This document shows positions 34,249 to 42,947 of a DNA stretch of 64,000 bases, piece by piece. Origin of the DNA: JACCZX01 sp963807155. Lineage in GTDB: Bacteria > Pseudomonadota > Gammaproteobacteria > Burkholderiales > Burkholderiaceae_F. The notes below the pieces were generated by a model that did not search any database, was not told the origin of the DNA, and saw only the letters and a program-made list of their open reading frames with translations. Both the position numbers and the translations under genes were made by a program. The stretch is from positions 104,673 to 168,672 of the forward strand of contig CAWEAZ010000032.1 of NCBI GenBank assembly GCA_963807155.1. The letters run 5' to 3'. Positions within the stretch are counted from its first letter, which is position 1; every line of letters begins with the position of its first letter.

Positions 34249-35052
34249 ATGACGGCGCATATCGACTACACAAGCGAGCTCGCCGTGCAGTTCCGCCTCG
34301 ACGACCTGGTCGCGTTCGTACCGGGCGGGTACGGGGGCATTGGTGAAGCGGTATGTTGGGGGCTTGCGCTGGCAGGCGCCACTCCCGTCATCGTCGGACG
34401 CAGCCTAGAAAAAGCCGAGTCGCTGGCCGCGGCAATCCGCAGCGCCGGGCTGCGCGCCGATGCAGCCGCTGCCGATGCAGAAGACCTCGAGTCAATGCGC
34501 TCGGCGGTTGATCGCACGCACCGCGAGCACGGCCGGCTCGACCTTCTGGTCAACTGCATCGGAATCCAGCGCGAAGAGCTACTCGCCGATGTCACCGAAG
34601 AAAACTTTGACGAGATCTATCGCGTCAATGTGAAGGCTGCGATGTTCGTCGCGCAAGCCTGTGCACGCCATCAGGTGGCCGGCGGGCGCGGCGGCGCACA
34701 GGTGCATCTGCTATCGGTACGGGCGCAACTGGCGATGCGCGGGCGTGGCTATTCGGCGTACTGCGCCACCAAGGGCGCGCTGGTGATGCTGATCAAGCAG
34801 CATGCATCGGAGCTCGCACCGCACGGAATTCGAGTAAACGGCGTGGCACCAACGGTCGTCGCAACCAAAATGGGCCAACACTGGCTCGACAACGAGACGA
34901 CGCGCCGCTACTTGCTCGAGCGCATTCCGATGGGGCGGGTTGCCGAACCGAAAGATGTCGTCGGACCGGTGCTTTTTCTGTGCGCGCCAGCGGCGGGCTT
35001 CATGACCGGACAAGTGCTGTACGTCGACGGCGGCATCACCGCCAGCCAGTAA
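34249..35052 (+). CDS. SDR-family oxidoreductase
   Basis: A 267-residue SDR with a slightly modified glycine motif VPGGYGGIGEA, Arg in VIVGRSLEKAE (NADP preference possible), LVNCIGIQREEL instead of NNAG, catalytic Ser in LLSVRAQLA, YCATKGAL and a typical C-terminus GFMTGQVLYVDGGITASQ. It resembles the gluconate 5-dehydrogenase/2-deoxygluconate 3-dehydrogenase branch in general layout, but that is a weak call. It is the last gene of the + strand arm. Confidence 0.9.
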   Translation: MTAHIDYTSELAVQFRLDDLVAFVPGGYGGIGEAVCWGLALAGATPVIVGRSLEKAESLAAAIRSAGLRADAAAADAEDLESMRSAVDRTHREHGRLDLLVNCIGIQREELLADVTEENFDEIYRVNVKAAMFVAQACARHQVAGGRGGAQVHLLSVRAQLAMRGRGYSAYCATKGALVMLIKQHASELAPHGIRVNGVAPTVVATKMGQHWLDNETTRRYLLERIPMGRVAEPKDVVGPVLFLCAPAAGFMTGQVLYVDGGITASQ

Positions 35053-35171
35053 GCCTCCGTTCCGTCCGCGCGGGCGGGCGTTTCGTCCTGCCGATCGCCG
35101 ACTCGTCATTTACCTCCGCGCCGTGCCGGCGCAGAAAGCTAGAGTCGCCTCGCTCATTTGAGGAGGCGACC

Positions 35172-36683
35172 ATGCGCAAACCCCTGTTCCTTCTGATGCT
35201 CTGTACATCACTGGCTTCAGCGGCAGAAGGTCCGGAGACTCTCACCGGGCGTTCGCAAACAAAAGCTCGCAAGGTCATCGACTCAGCGGTCGCAGCGATC
35301 GGTGGACGCGACGCGTTGCAAGGCATCGAAACGGTGAAGCTGCAGTTGCAAGGGGAAACATGGATACGCCTGCAGATGCCCACGCCAAGCCCTCCATTTG
35401 AACCGGGTCAGTTTCAGGAGACCCTCGTGCTCGATTTGAAGGACAACCGGCTGTCTCTCGAGCAGCGCACCAGTGGTGGGGGGTTCGATGGCCACAACAC
35501 GGTCGTTATCAAGGCGGGTGAAGGCACCGCATACGACCATCGCGCTCGGACGATGACTCCGATTCCGAGCGAGCAGACAACGCAGCAGCAGTTTGTTCAG
35601 TACTACCGGCGGCTTCCGAATCTGATCCTGCGGCAAGCGCTTGATGGATCCAACTCGCTGCGTTATCTGGGTGATGATCAATTCAACGGACGTAAGCACA
35701 GCGTCGTCACGTTCGTGATGCCCGACACGCAGCAAGTCGCGCTGTATGTCGACGCCAACACCGCGCTTGTCTCCAAGTACGAGCTCGTCTTCACCGATCC
35801 GCTACGCGGCCAGAGCGCATCTGAGATCATCTTTTCCGACTACGCCAGCGCGGGCAAGCTGAAAGTGCCGCAAACCTGGACTTGGCGGCTCGCAGGCGAC
35901 GTCGTCGCGCGCTACAAGGTCAACGCGCAGTTCAATGCTGCTGATATCGACAAGGCGTTCGAGATGGCAGACACAGGATTCAGTAAAGTTTCGGCGCTTC
36001 CGCTGACGTTGAAGCCGAGCGTGGAGAAGCTTGCAGACAGCGTCTATGTGATTCACAACGTGGCGGGCCAGAATCAGAACACGATGGCGGTCGAGTTCAA
36101 GGAATACATTCTTGCGGTCGAGGCGCCCGGCACCAGCGAGGGGGCCGATAGAGTCATCAAGCGCATCAAGGAAACGATTCCCGGAAAGCCGATTCGTTAC
36201 GTCGCCGTCACGCATCATCATGGCGATCATATCGGGGGCTTGCGCAGTTTCATCGCCGAAGGCGCGACCGTCATCACGACCCGCGCCAATCGCGGAGTCA
36301 TCGAGACAATGGCCGCAGCCCCTCAGAACGATCGGCTGTCGAAAAGTCCCCGCAAACCCGAGTTCATGTTCGTTGATGGCGGCAAGCGCATCGTTACCGA
36401 TGGCGAACAGACCGTCGAGCTGATTGATGTAGGACCCAACCCGCACGCGCGTGAAATGTTGATCGCGTACCTGCCGAAACAACGCGTCTTGTTCCAAGGG
36501 GATTTGTTCTTCCTGCCGAACAACGATGCGCCGGTGGGGCCGCCACAACCGACGACAATCAGCTTTGCGCAAAAACTAAAAGAGAAAGCGCTCGTGGTCG
36601 ACCACATCGCCAGCGTGCACGGACGTACCGCAACGATGGCCGACTTCCTGAAGGCGCTCGACGGGAACGCCGTCCGAAACTGA
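35172..36683 (+). CDS. Exported metallo-beta-lactamase-fold hydrolase
   Basis: A 503-residue protein. ATG 35172 follows a strong GAGGAGG ribosome site and a short signal peptide (KPLFLLMLCTSLASA). The N-terminal half (about residues 25-270) is a beta-rich, outer-membrane lipoprotein-carrier-like region. The C-terminal half is an MBL domain with the zinc motif HHHGDHIGG (HxHxDH), the GPNPHARE loop histidine, and a late VHGR histidine. Periplasmic MBL proteins of this layout have diverse or unknown substrates. It has its own promoter region and appears monocistronic. Confidence 0.85.
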   Translation: MRKPLFLLMLCTSLASAAEGPETLTGRSQTKARKVIDSAVAAIGGRDALQGIETVKLQLQGETWIRLQMPTPSPPFEPGQFQETLVLDLKDNRLSLEQRTSGGGFDGHNTVVIKAGEGTAYDHRARTMTPIPSEQTTQQQFVQYYRRLPNLILRQALDGSNSLRYLGDDQFNGRKHSVVTFVMPDTQQVALYVDANTALVSKYELVFTDPLRGQSASEIIFSDYASAGKLKVPQTWTWRLAGDVVARYKVNAQFNAADIDKAFEMADTGFSKVSALPLTLKPSVEKLADSVYVIHNVAGQNQNTMAVEFKEYILAVEAPGTSEGADRVIKRIKETIPGKPIRYVAVTHHHGDHIGGLRSFIAEGATVITTRANRGVIETMAAAPQNDRLSKSPRKPEFMFVDGGKRIVTDGEQTVELIDVGPNPHAREMLIAYLPKQRVLFQGDLFFLPNNDAPVGPPQPTTISFAQKLKEKALVVDHIASVHGRTATMADFLKALDGNAVRN

Positions 36684-36704
36684 TCGCACGGCGCGCCTAA
36701 ACGA

Positions 36705-36732
36705 ACTCGCCGGCAGGAGCGGCACGGCGAGT
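36705..36732. other. Imperfectly supported stem-loop between convergent genes
   Basis: ACTCGCCG (36705-36712) pairs with CGGCGAGT (36725-36732) around a 12-nt loop, 22 bp after the MBL gene and 30 bp before the convergent lipoprotein gene. It could terminate either, but no T-tract is present. Confidence 0.35.
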
Positions 36733-36761
36733 CTCCCTAGCCCAGAAGCTTGTCGCCGCTG

Positions 36762-37355
36762 CTAAATAAGCCGAAACGACGTGAAGAACGTGTCGAGCGC
36801 TTCGGGAGACATCTCGCCCTTGGCACCTAACGCGACGACCTGAAAGAGTCGATCATCGACTATGAACAAGCGCGCAGTAAGCTGCACTGCGCGCCCCGAC
36901 TCCCGCCCGCTGGCTTCGACAGCTTCGGCCGCCAAGACCTTGCGCGAGTCTCCGGCTGGAACGGGCAACGCGGCCGACGACTGCTTGCCAATGCTTCCGC
37001 CGATGTTGTGAACCAGCGCATCGCGCATGTACGCGATCGTTCGCTGCCGCGCCTCAGGCTCGGAGCTCAATGCGGCAGGTAATTGCGCCGCACCGACTGC
37101 GAACAGTGTCGCGCCAATGCCGGTCGAGGTCATCGACATCTGTACCGTGCCGTCCGGTAGCTTGACTTCGCGGGTCACCGTTTGCGGTCGGCCCGGAAAC
37201 ATCACCGCGAAGCCATCTGGCGAGCGGAACTCGCGCCAGTTGAAAGTGGGGCTGCATGCAGTGCTGGCTGCAACGATACTTAGCGCGATGCAGCCTGAGA
37301 CAAACAGGCGTCGCGTCGCCTTAGCGAGGCTTGCCGCTGCGAGCGGGCGTTGCAT
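36762..37355 (-). CDS. Putative lipoprotein of unknown function
   Basis: A 197-residue protein with a leader (LFVSGCIALSIVAASTAC) in which STAC could be a lipobox. The mature part starts SPTFNWREFRSPDGFAVMFPGRPQTVTREVKLPDGTVQMSM, then ARLFIVDDRLFQVVALGAKGEMSPEALDTFFTSFRLI. The FRSPDGxFxVxFPGxP opening is common in secreted bacterial proteins of unknown function. The annotated start overlaps the upstream ribosomal THX gene by 35 bp; a CTG near 37307 would avoid this. Confidence 0.7.
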   Translation of the reverse strand: MQRPLAAASLAKATRRLFVSGCIALSIVAASTACSPTFNWREFRSPDGFAVMFPGRPQTVTREVKLPDGTVQMSMTSTGIGATLFAVGAAQLPAALSSEPEARQRTIAYMRDALVHNIGGSIGKQSSAALPVPAGDSRKVLAAEAVEASGRESGRAVQLTARLFIVDDRLFQVVALGAKGEMSPEALDTFFTSFRLI

Positions 37356-37461
37356 TCGTGCGTGTGACCGGCGCCGCCTTCTTAACCCTGCCGGGACGCT
37401 TCTTGCCGTGGCTGCCGTTGTAAATCTTGCCGCGCCGACTGCGCAAATCGCCTTTGCCCAT
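37321..37461 (-). CDS. 30S ribosomal protein THX
   Basis: A 46-residue, very basic protein: MGKGDLRSRRGKIYNGSHGKKRPG then VKKAAPVTRTN. The GKGDxRxRRGKIxxGSxGKxRP pattern is that of the small THX/S31e-like ribosomal subunit proteins. ATG 37461 is chosen by that pattern, though the frame extends upstream. It is encoded just before the lipoprotein gene, overlapping its 5' end. Confidence 0.85.
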   Translation of the reverse strand: MGKGDLRSRRGKIYNGSHGKKRPGRVKKAAPVTRTNATPARSGKPR

Positions 37462-37549
37462 TGAATGTGGCTCCATCGTTACGTGGGATCGATCCAGTAT
37501 AGAGGCCAACATACAATGTCCCGTTCCGTATCGAGGCAGAGTGGGACGA

Positions 37550-37879
37550 ATGGCATTGGTATTTTTTCGTTCGAAGGCGGCTGCGGACATCACGATGTTC
37601 GCCGAGAGCGCGCGCCGCATTTTCGAGATCATCGGCCGTCCAGAGTCCGTACGTGGCGTCATCACCGCCGATCAGATACCCGATGCGCTGCAGCGTTTAA
37701 CAGCCGCAGTCGAACAGGAAAAGTCACAACACAAGGCTTCTGACGCAGCTGCGAATGACGAGTCCGAAAGCAAAGGCATGCAGGCACGCGGCGTCACGTT
37801 TGGCCAGCGCGCGTTTCCGTTGATTGAAATGCTGCGCGCGGCGCAGAAAAAAGGGGCCGATGTAACGTGGGGGGCCTGA
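37550..37879 (+). CDS. DUF1840 domain-containing protein
   Basis: A 109-residue cytoplasmic protein: MALVFFRSKAAADITMFAESARRIFEIIGRPESVRGVITADQIPDALQRL, a polar middle, then GVTFGQRAFPLIEMLRAAQKKGADVTWGA. The LVxFxSKAAAxIxMF and QRAxPLxEMLRAA motifs match DUF1840, found mostly in betaproteobacteria. Its function is unknown. It overlaps the diguanylate cyclase start by 13 bp. Confidence 0.85.
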   Translation: MALVFFRSKAAADITMFAESARRIFEIIGRPESVRGVITADQIPDALQRLTAAVEQEKSQHKASDAAANDESESKGMQARGVTFGQRAFPLIEMLRAAQKKGADVTWGA

Positions 37880-39155
37880 TAGCGAATCTGCGCGTGACAC
37901 TGCGTGCTGCGCTTCAGCGCGCTGCACCTGCGCACGGATCGGTGAGTACAGAAGCAGGGGCGATGCAGCGACCAACGGCGACAGTGCCGGGCGGAATACG
38001 CCCGTCCGCCGTTGTAGTGCTGGCGTTCGCGCTGCTGATCGGCGGCGTGCTGCTCGCCGTCGAATCGATGAGCGTTGAAGATCAAATGCGCACTTCCTAT
38101 GAGGAAGCGCTGGCGCTGTCGCACCTTGCACTCGAAACGCAGCAGGCCAGCACGCAGTTGCGCAACGATCAGGTACGCGCCGCGCGCAGTCTGGCGCAAA
38201 TGACATTGCTGGCGCCCGCTCGCGATGCTGTGCAGATGCAGGCCGCAGTGACACGGACTCGGCGTCAAGCTCGAAGAGATCGGCGGCTTTCAATTGTCCG
38301 CGGAAGAAGCAAGCCGGCTGGCTCGAGCTGAAAAGCACATTGAAGAGCATCGATGACATCAACACTCGGTTTGCCGACGCACGTCGTCGCGACGATCAAA
38401 GCGTCAGCACGGCCCGCGAGCTGGCGGCTCTGTCAGAGCAACGGTTCGAAGCATTTACGAATTCATTGTCAGCACTCGTGGGCGCCGTGCGGCTGCGCAC
38501 GGTGGCAGCAGCGCGCCGAGCAGATGATTTGAACTTGGTCGCGCGCTATGCGCTGATTGCTTTTTCCGCGGTCACGCTCGCCTTGGGCGTTCTGTCGATT
38601 CTGTTGACGCTACGCACGCTAAGGGAAAATCGGTCTCTACTGGGCGACATGCAGCAACTTGCGCAGGAAGACGCGCTCACCGGGGCAATCAATCGGCGCG
38701 GCCTCGAAGACGCAATGCCCGTCGAATTTTCGCGCGCGCAGCGCAGCGAAGAGCCGCTGACGCTCGTCATGATCGATCTTGATCACTTCAAGCGTTACAA
38801 CGATCGTCGCGGTCATCCTGCCGGCGATGCGGTACTTCGCGGCGCGGCGCAAGCCTGGCGCAAGCAACTGCGTCCCACCGACATGCTGGTCCGCTACGGC
38901 GGTGAAGAATTCACGCTGGTGCTTCCCGGCACCGATGCCGATCAAGCCTCGCTATTGGTCGATCGTTTGCGTGCGCAGGTCCCTGACCGCCAAACATTCT
39001 CAGCCGGAATCGCGACCTGGGATGGTCATGAGACGGCTACCGAAGTGCTGCAGCGTGCGGATCAGGCACTGCTGCAGGCCAAGAAAGCAGGACGCAATCG
39101 AACGATGGTGGCCGGCCGCGAGCCGCAGGTCACGCTGCCGCTGATGGTCGCGTAG
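37867..39155 (+). CDS. Membrane-bound diguanylate cyclase, two frameshifts in the sensor region
   Basis: The N-terminus has a membrane helix (SAVVVLAFALLIGGVLLAV). A helical periplasmic sensor region follows (SMSVEDQMRTSYEEALALSHLALETQ). The frame shifts near 38255 (LGVKLEEIGGFQLSAEEASRLARAEKHIEE) and again near 38340 (IDDINTRFADARRRDD). A second helix (ARYALIAFSAVTLALGVLSILLTL) precedes the GGDEF domain, which has an intact active site RYGGEEF and an RPTD inhibitory I-site five residues before it. It should make cyclic di-GMP with product inhibition. It is 14 bp upstream of creB. Confidence 0.87.
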
Positions 39156-39169
39156 GCGCGGCGGCACGC

Positions 39170-39869
39170 ATGTCGCGTCAGCGTATTTTGGTGGTCGAGG
39201 ATGAACCCGCTATCGCGGACACGATCGTCTATGCGCTTAGCACCGACGGCTTCGAGCCGCAATGGTGCGCGACCGGCGGAGCTGCGATTGAAGCGGCGCG
39301 CGCCGGCACCTTTGCACTGGCGGTGCTCGACGTCGGCTTACCCGACATCAATGGATTCGAGCTCTTCAAGCAGCTGCAGCAAATCGGCTCATGGATTGCC
39401 AGCGATCTTTCTGACGGCTCGCTCGAGCGAAATCGACAAAGTGGTCGGGCTCGAATTGGGGGCCGATGATTACATCGCCAAGCCGTTTTCTCCGCGCGAA
39501 CTGGTTGCGCGCGTGCGGACCGTACTGCGGCGCGTGCAGCGCTCCGTACCAAATGCAGCTGCGTCCGCAGCGTCGGGGGGGTTCGCTATCGACGATGAGC
39601 GCAAGATGATTCGTCTGCATGGCCGCGCTCTCGACCTGTCGCGTACCGAGTATCGCCTGCTGAAAGTGCTGATCGAACGTCCGGGCCGCGTGTTTTCGCG
39701 CGACGAATTGATGGAGCGTGCGTGGGACGATCCGGCGTCCGCGTTCGATCGTACAGTCGATGCCCACGTGAAGGCATTACGCGCAAAGCTGCGCGAGGCC
39801 GCGCCCGATGATGATCCGATCGTCACTCATCGGGGCTTGGGATATTCGCTGCGAGAAGATCACGCGTAG
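39170..39869 (+). CDS. creB: Response regulator CreB, one frameshift near 39390
   Basis: An OmpR-type regulator: RQRILVVEDEPAIADTIVYALSTDGFE, phospho-acceptor Asp54 in LDVGLPDINGFELFKQL. A shift near 39390 leads to LPAIFLTARSSEIDKVVGLELGADDYIAKPFSPRELVARVRTVLRRV. The winged helix is LDLSRTEYRLLKVLIERPGRVFSRDELMERAW and THRGLGYSLRE. The LFLTARSxExDxxxGLExGADDYxAKPFSPRE and GRVFSRxxLM patterns closely track E. coli CreB, and creC follows directly. CreB activates genes carrying a TTCAC-N6-TTCAC repeat; such a repeat occurs at 41741-41756. Confidence 0.88.
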
Positions 39870-39877
39870 CGGCGCGC

Positions 39878-41315
39878 GTGTCTAAACGCACCCGCATCCT
39901 GCTCGGCATCGTCGCCGTCTACATCGGCGCGGTTGGGTTCTTGCTATACCGGATCAGCCTCGATATCGATCCGCGTTATCGTGAATCCGCCGAGGAATCG
40001 CTGGTCGACACCGCCAATGTACTGGCGACGTTGCTCGAGCGTCAGGCCTACAACGGCGTGATCCAGACCGACGAGCTCGAACGCACGCTGCAACACGTCG
40101 CAAAGCGCCCGCTAAACGCCAAGATATTTGCAATCGAAAAAAATGCTGTCGTACTGCACGTGTACGTCACCGATGCCAACGGCATCGTGCTTTACGACTC
40201 CGCCGGCCGCGACATCGGCAAGGACTATCGCGAGTGGATCGACGTGCGACGCACACTCGCCGGCGAGTACGGCGCCCGCACCACGCTCGCTGAGCCGGGC
40301 GATCCGGCTTCTGCGGTGATGTACGTGGGTGCGGCGATTCGCGAACGCGCGACGCCACAGGGCGCCGACCAGATCGTCGGCATGTTGAGTGTCGGCAAGC
40401 CGGTGGCGGCGTTTTCGCCCTTTATTGCCAATGCGCGCCAGAACCTGCTGGTTGCGGGCGCTGATATCGGCCGGCGCGTTTGCGTTGCTGCTATTGATCG
40501 TTACCGTATGGCTGGTGCGCCCGTTCGGGCTGGTGACCGATCTGTGGCGCGCGGTGCGATCCAAACGCGGTGGTGCAGGCCGCGTCCTGAACCCGTTTCG
40601 CGTCGCGTTCGCCGACATCCGCGACGCCTTGACCGGCAAGAGCTACGTTGAGGAATACGTCGCGACGTTGACGCATGAAATAAAAAGCCCATTGGCTGCG
40701 ATTCGTGGCGCCGCCGAGCTATTGCGCGAGCCGTTGCCGGAGAACGCGCGCGTGCGCTTTACCGACAATATCGAAGAGCAGGTCGCGCGCGCCCAGGACA
40801 TGGTGGATCGCATGCTCGAATTGTCGAGTCTCGAGCGTCGCGCGATCGTCGCGCAGCACGAGCGGCTGAGCGTTGCGACGCTCGCCGATGCGGTGCGCGC
40901 CGAACTGGCGCCGGTGGCCGCGCAGCGCGGCGTTGAGCTCTTCATCGACGTCGACCCGGAACTTGAAGTCAGCGGTGATCGATTTCTGCTACAGCGCGCA
41001 CTTTCCAACCTGGTCAGCAACGCGATCGACTTCGCACCGGCGGAAACGGCGGTCACCGTTGACGCGCAGCAGGTGCGCGATCGCATAGAAATCACGGTGC
41101 GCGACCACGGCGCCGGTCTGCCGCCGTACGCCAGCGACCGTGCATTCGAAAAGTTCTTCTCGACTCCGCGGCCGAGCGGTAAGAAGGGTACTGGCCTGGG
41201 GCTTGCGTTCGTGCGCGAGATTGCGCAGCTTCACGGCGGCCAGGCGCGTTTGGTCAATCACGCCGACGGCGGCGCTCTCGCGACGATTTCGCTGCCAAGA
41301 CACACGGACACTTAG
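39878..41315 (+). CDS. creC: Sensor histidine kinase CreC, one frameshift near 40465
   Basis: GTG start 39878 (VSKRTRILLGIVAVYIGAVGFLLYRISLDIDPRYRESAEESLVDTANVLA). A periplasmic sensor region includes VYVTDANGIVLYDSAGRDIGKDYREWIDVRRTLAGEYGAR. The frame shifts near 40465 into SAGAFALLLLIVTVWLVRPFG. The kinase core follows: THEIKSPLAAIRGAAELL (His), LSNLVSNAIDFAP (N box), VRDHGAGLPP and GTGLGLAFVREI. Length and domain order match CreC, the partner of CreB, which responds to growth state and carbon source in E. coli. Confidence 0.88.
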
Positions 41316-41361
41316 AAAAAAAGCTCCGAGCAAAAGGGGGAGACAACCAAGGGCTCGGAGC
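41316..41361 (-). terminator. Rho-independent terminator for the small - strand gene
   Basis: A 9-bp stem (gctccgagc 41323-41331 with gctcggagc 41353-41361) around a 21-nt loop is followed on the - strand by seven T (41316-41322). It lies directly after creC but in the wrong polarity for it. It sits 58 bp past the small - strand gene, which supports that gene being transcribed. Confidence 0.75.
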
Positions 41362-41418
41362 GCTGGAAACGGATCGGTACGCTGTCGCGCGCGAAGAGCG
41401 GCACGCAGCGCCGATCGG

Positions 41419-41658
41419 TCAGCCGTGACTCACCCCGCCGGCTTCGACCTGTTGCGCACTAAAGGGCGACGATGCGTCGCCCACGCGCGTCCACGCGTCA
41501 GCCCAGCGTGCATCGTGCAGGCCCATCGCAAAAGCGAAAATCAACCCGGCACCGCCGGCCACCAGAGATCCCACGACAGCCTTGACCACGCGCCACAGGT
41601 GCTCTCGACGTTCCTCTTCGCGCACTCTTCCCTGCTGTAGGGCGAAATCGAATCGCAT
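41419..41658 (-). CDS. Small single-helix membrane protein of unknown function
   Basis: A 79-residue protein preceded by a good ribosome site (GAGGAGG, 5 bp before ATG). The N-terminal half is charged (RVREEERREHLWRVVKA), then comes one membrane helix (VVGSLVAGGAGLIFAFAMGL), then a polar tail. A convincing terminator follows. It is divergent from the VIT-like gene, so the CreB-type repeat at 41741-41756 could act on either. I recognise no family. Confidence 0.6.
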   Translation of the reverse strand: MRFDFALQQGRVREEERREHLWRVVKAVVGSLVAGGAGLIFAFAMGLHDARWADAWTRVGDASSPFSAQQVEAGGVSHG

Positions 41659-41740
41659 CGCATCCTCCTCACCAGGTACTGCTTACATCGCCATCGTGCG
41701 GCTTGCGCCGATGGATCGCTACCGCACAATCAACCCGCAG

Positions 41741-41756
41741 TTCACGGCTTTTTCAC
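41741..41756 (+). promoter_or_regulatory. CreB-binding (cre-tag) direct repeat
   Basis: TTCAC-GGCTTT-TTCAC is an exact match to the published E. coli cre-tag TTCAC-N6-TTCAC. It lies 88 bp upstream of the VIT-like gene start, in the usual orientation, and 0.4 kb downstream of creC. A CreB homologue is encoded 2 kb away, so control of the VIT-like gene by CreBC is likely. Confidence 0.75.
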
Positions 41757-41844
41757 ACAGTCTCCCTTTTGCGTTCAACGGCGCTTCTTGTCAGCAGGTG
41801 ATCGTTCGCTTCGTCGGCCACCCTGGCTGATCGAGGAGGAAACG

Positions 41845-42701
41845 ATGTCTGCGCTGCAAGTAATGATTGACGGGTTCCTGACCGCGGCCGAACTGGTCGC
41901 TCTGCTCTTTGTCTCGCCCGTGTCGGCAGCGGAGCAGCCAAGCGTTGAGCACACGCGGAGCGCGCCGGCCTACGAACGAGCGCGCGACTTGCACCTGGTC
42001 TCGACTGCCTTCGATGTGCGTCTGCTCGGCTCGCTGGCGGACGTCCGGGTGATCCAGGAATTTCGCAACACCAGCGCGACAACGGTCACGCTCGCCAGGC
42101 ACCTGCCGACGGTTGACGAACACACCGATGCGCTTCGAATTCATCGAAAAGGACGCGTCTTCGATCTGCTGCAGCTCGGCGCCGGATGTGGCGGCGATGA
42201 AGAAATCGACGGCGAAGACCTGCAAGCCGATGTGACCGGCCATGTGCAGCTTGCGGTCGACGAGTCCATCGCCGATGCATTGCAACTCGCGCCTGGCGAA
42301 GCGGCATCGATCGAACTGATCGCGACCCAGCAGCTGTCGCCGTCGCGGAACGCTACGTACAGGCTCGCGCTGCCGGCGCTCGCGGGCGTCGAATCACAGG
42401 CGCTGCTGATCGATCAGGGCGATATGCGGTTTCTCGTCGTCGTGCCGCATCGTTCGGCGCACGGTACTGCACGCCTGACGCTTCGTCCCGATGGCGCGGC
42501 CAGTGAAACCATCGACCTCGGAGTACTAACGAGCCGTCGGTGGCGCACATCGTTCCGCTTGCAAATCGCGCAGCGCTGCGGGCGCTCGCATCGGGCGCGA
42601 TAGAACTCGAAACCCATACGCACGACGGCATCGTCTGGTCGACATTACCGACGCACGTTCGTGCTGATTCTTCGCTCGCGCTGGTGGGCGCAACAAAATA
42701 G
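41845..42701 (+). CDS. VIT (vault inter-alpha-trypsin) domain-like exported protein, one frameshift
   Basis: ATG 41845 follows a strong GAGGAGG site. The leader is weakly hydrophobic (TAAELVALLFVSPVSAAE). The body holds DLHLVSTAFDVRLLGSLADVRVIQEFRNTSATTVTLARHLP, which has the VIT pattern of a beta-domain where FxN is followed by an Ala/Thr-rich strand and a Pro. A shift near 42530 leads to AHIVPLANRAALRALASGAIELETHTHDG, ending at TAG 42699-42701. Total is about 285 residues with no von Willebrand A domain, which usually follows VIT. It lies where creD would be in enterobacteria, behind a cre-tag. Confidence 0.65.
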
Positions 42702-42947
42702 CGAGCGCTCGATGCCGAATACTTTGAACGCTCGGATCGGACGCACAAGACCCTCGCCGGCGTCCCTGTGCGCGACCGAACCCCTTCGTCCAGACAACGA
42801 ACAAACCACCTTACGTCGGCGCCCTGCCGGTCGCGGGAGCCTCGATGCCGTCAAGTCATTCTGGAACGCCGTGCTTCGTACTAGAGCGCGGCGCATCGAT
42901 CGACTTGCAGGTACTTCCGCGATCGGCCGCTGACCCAACTGGGCCGG

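Noticed and set aside
42702..42947. Remaining VWA-coding sequence after the VIT-like gene
   Set aside because: The 246-bp stretch shows no frame with VWA motifs (DxSxS or similar); I see nothing convincing in it.
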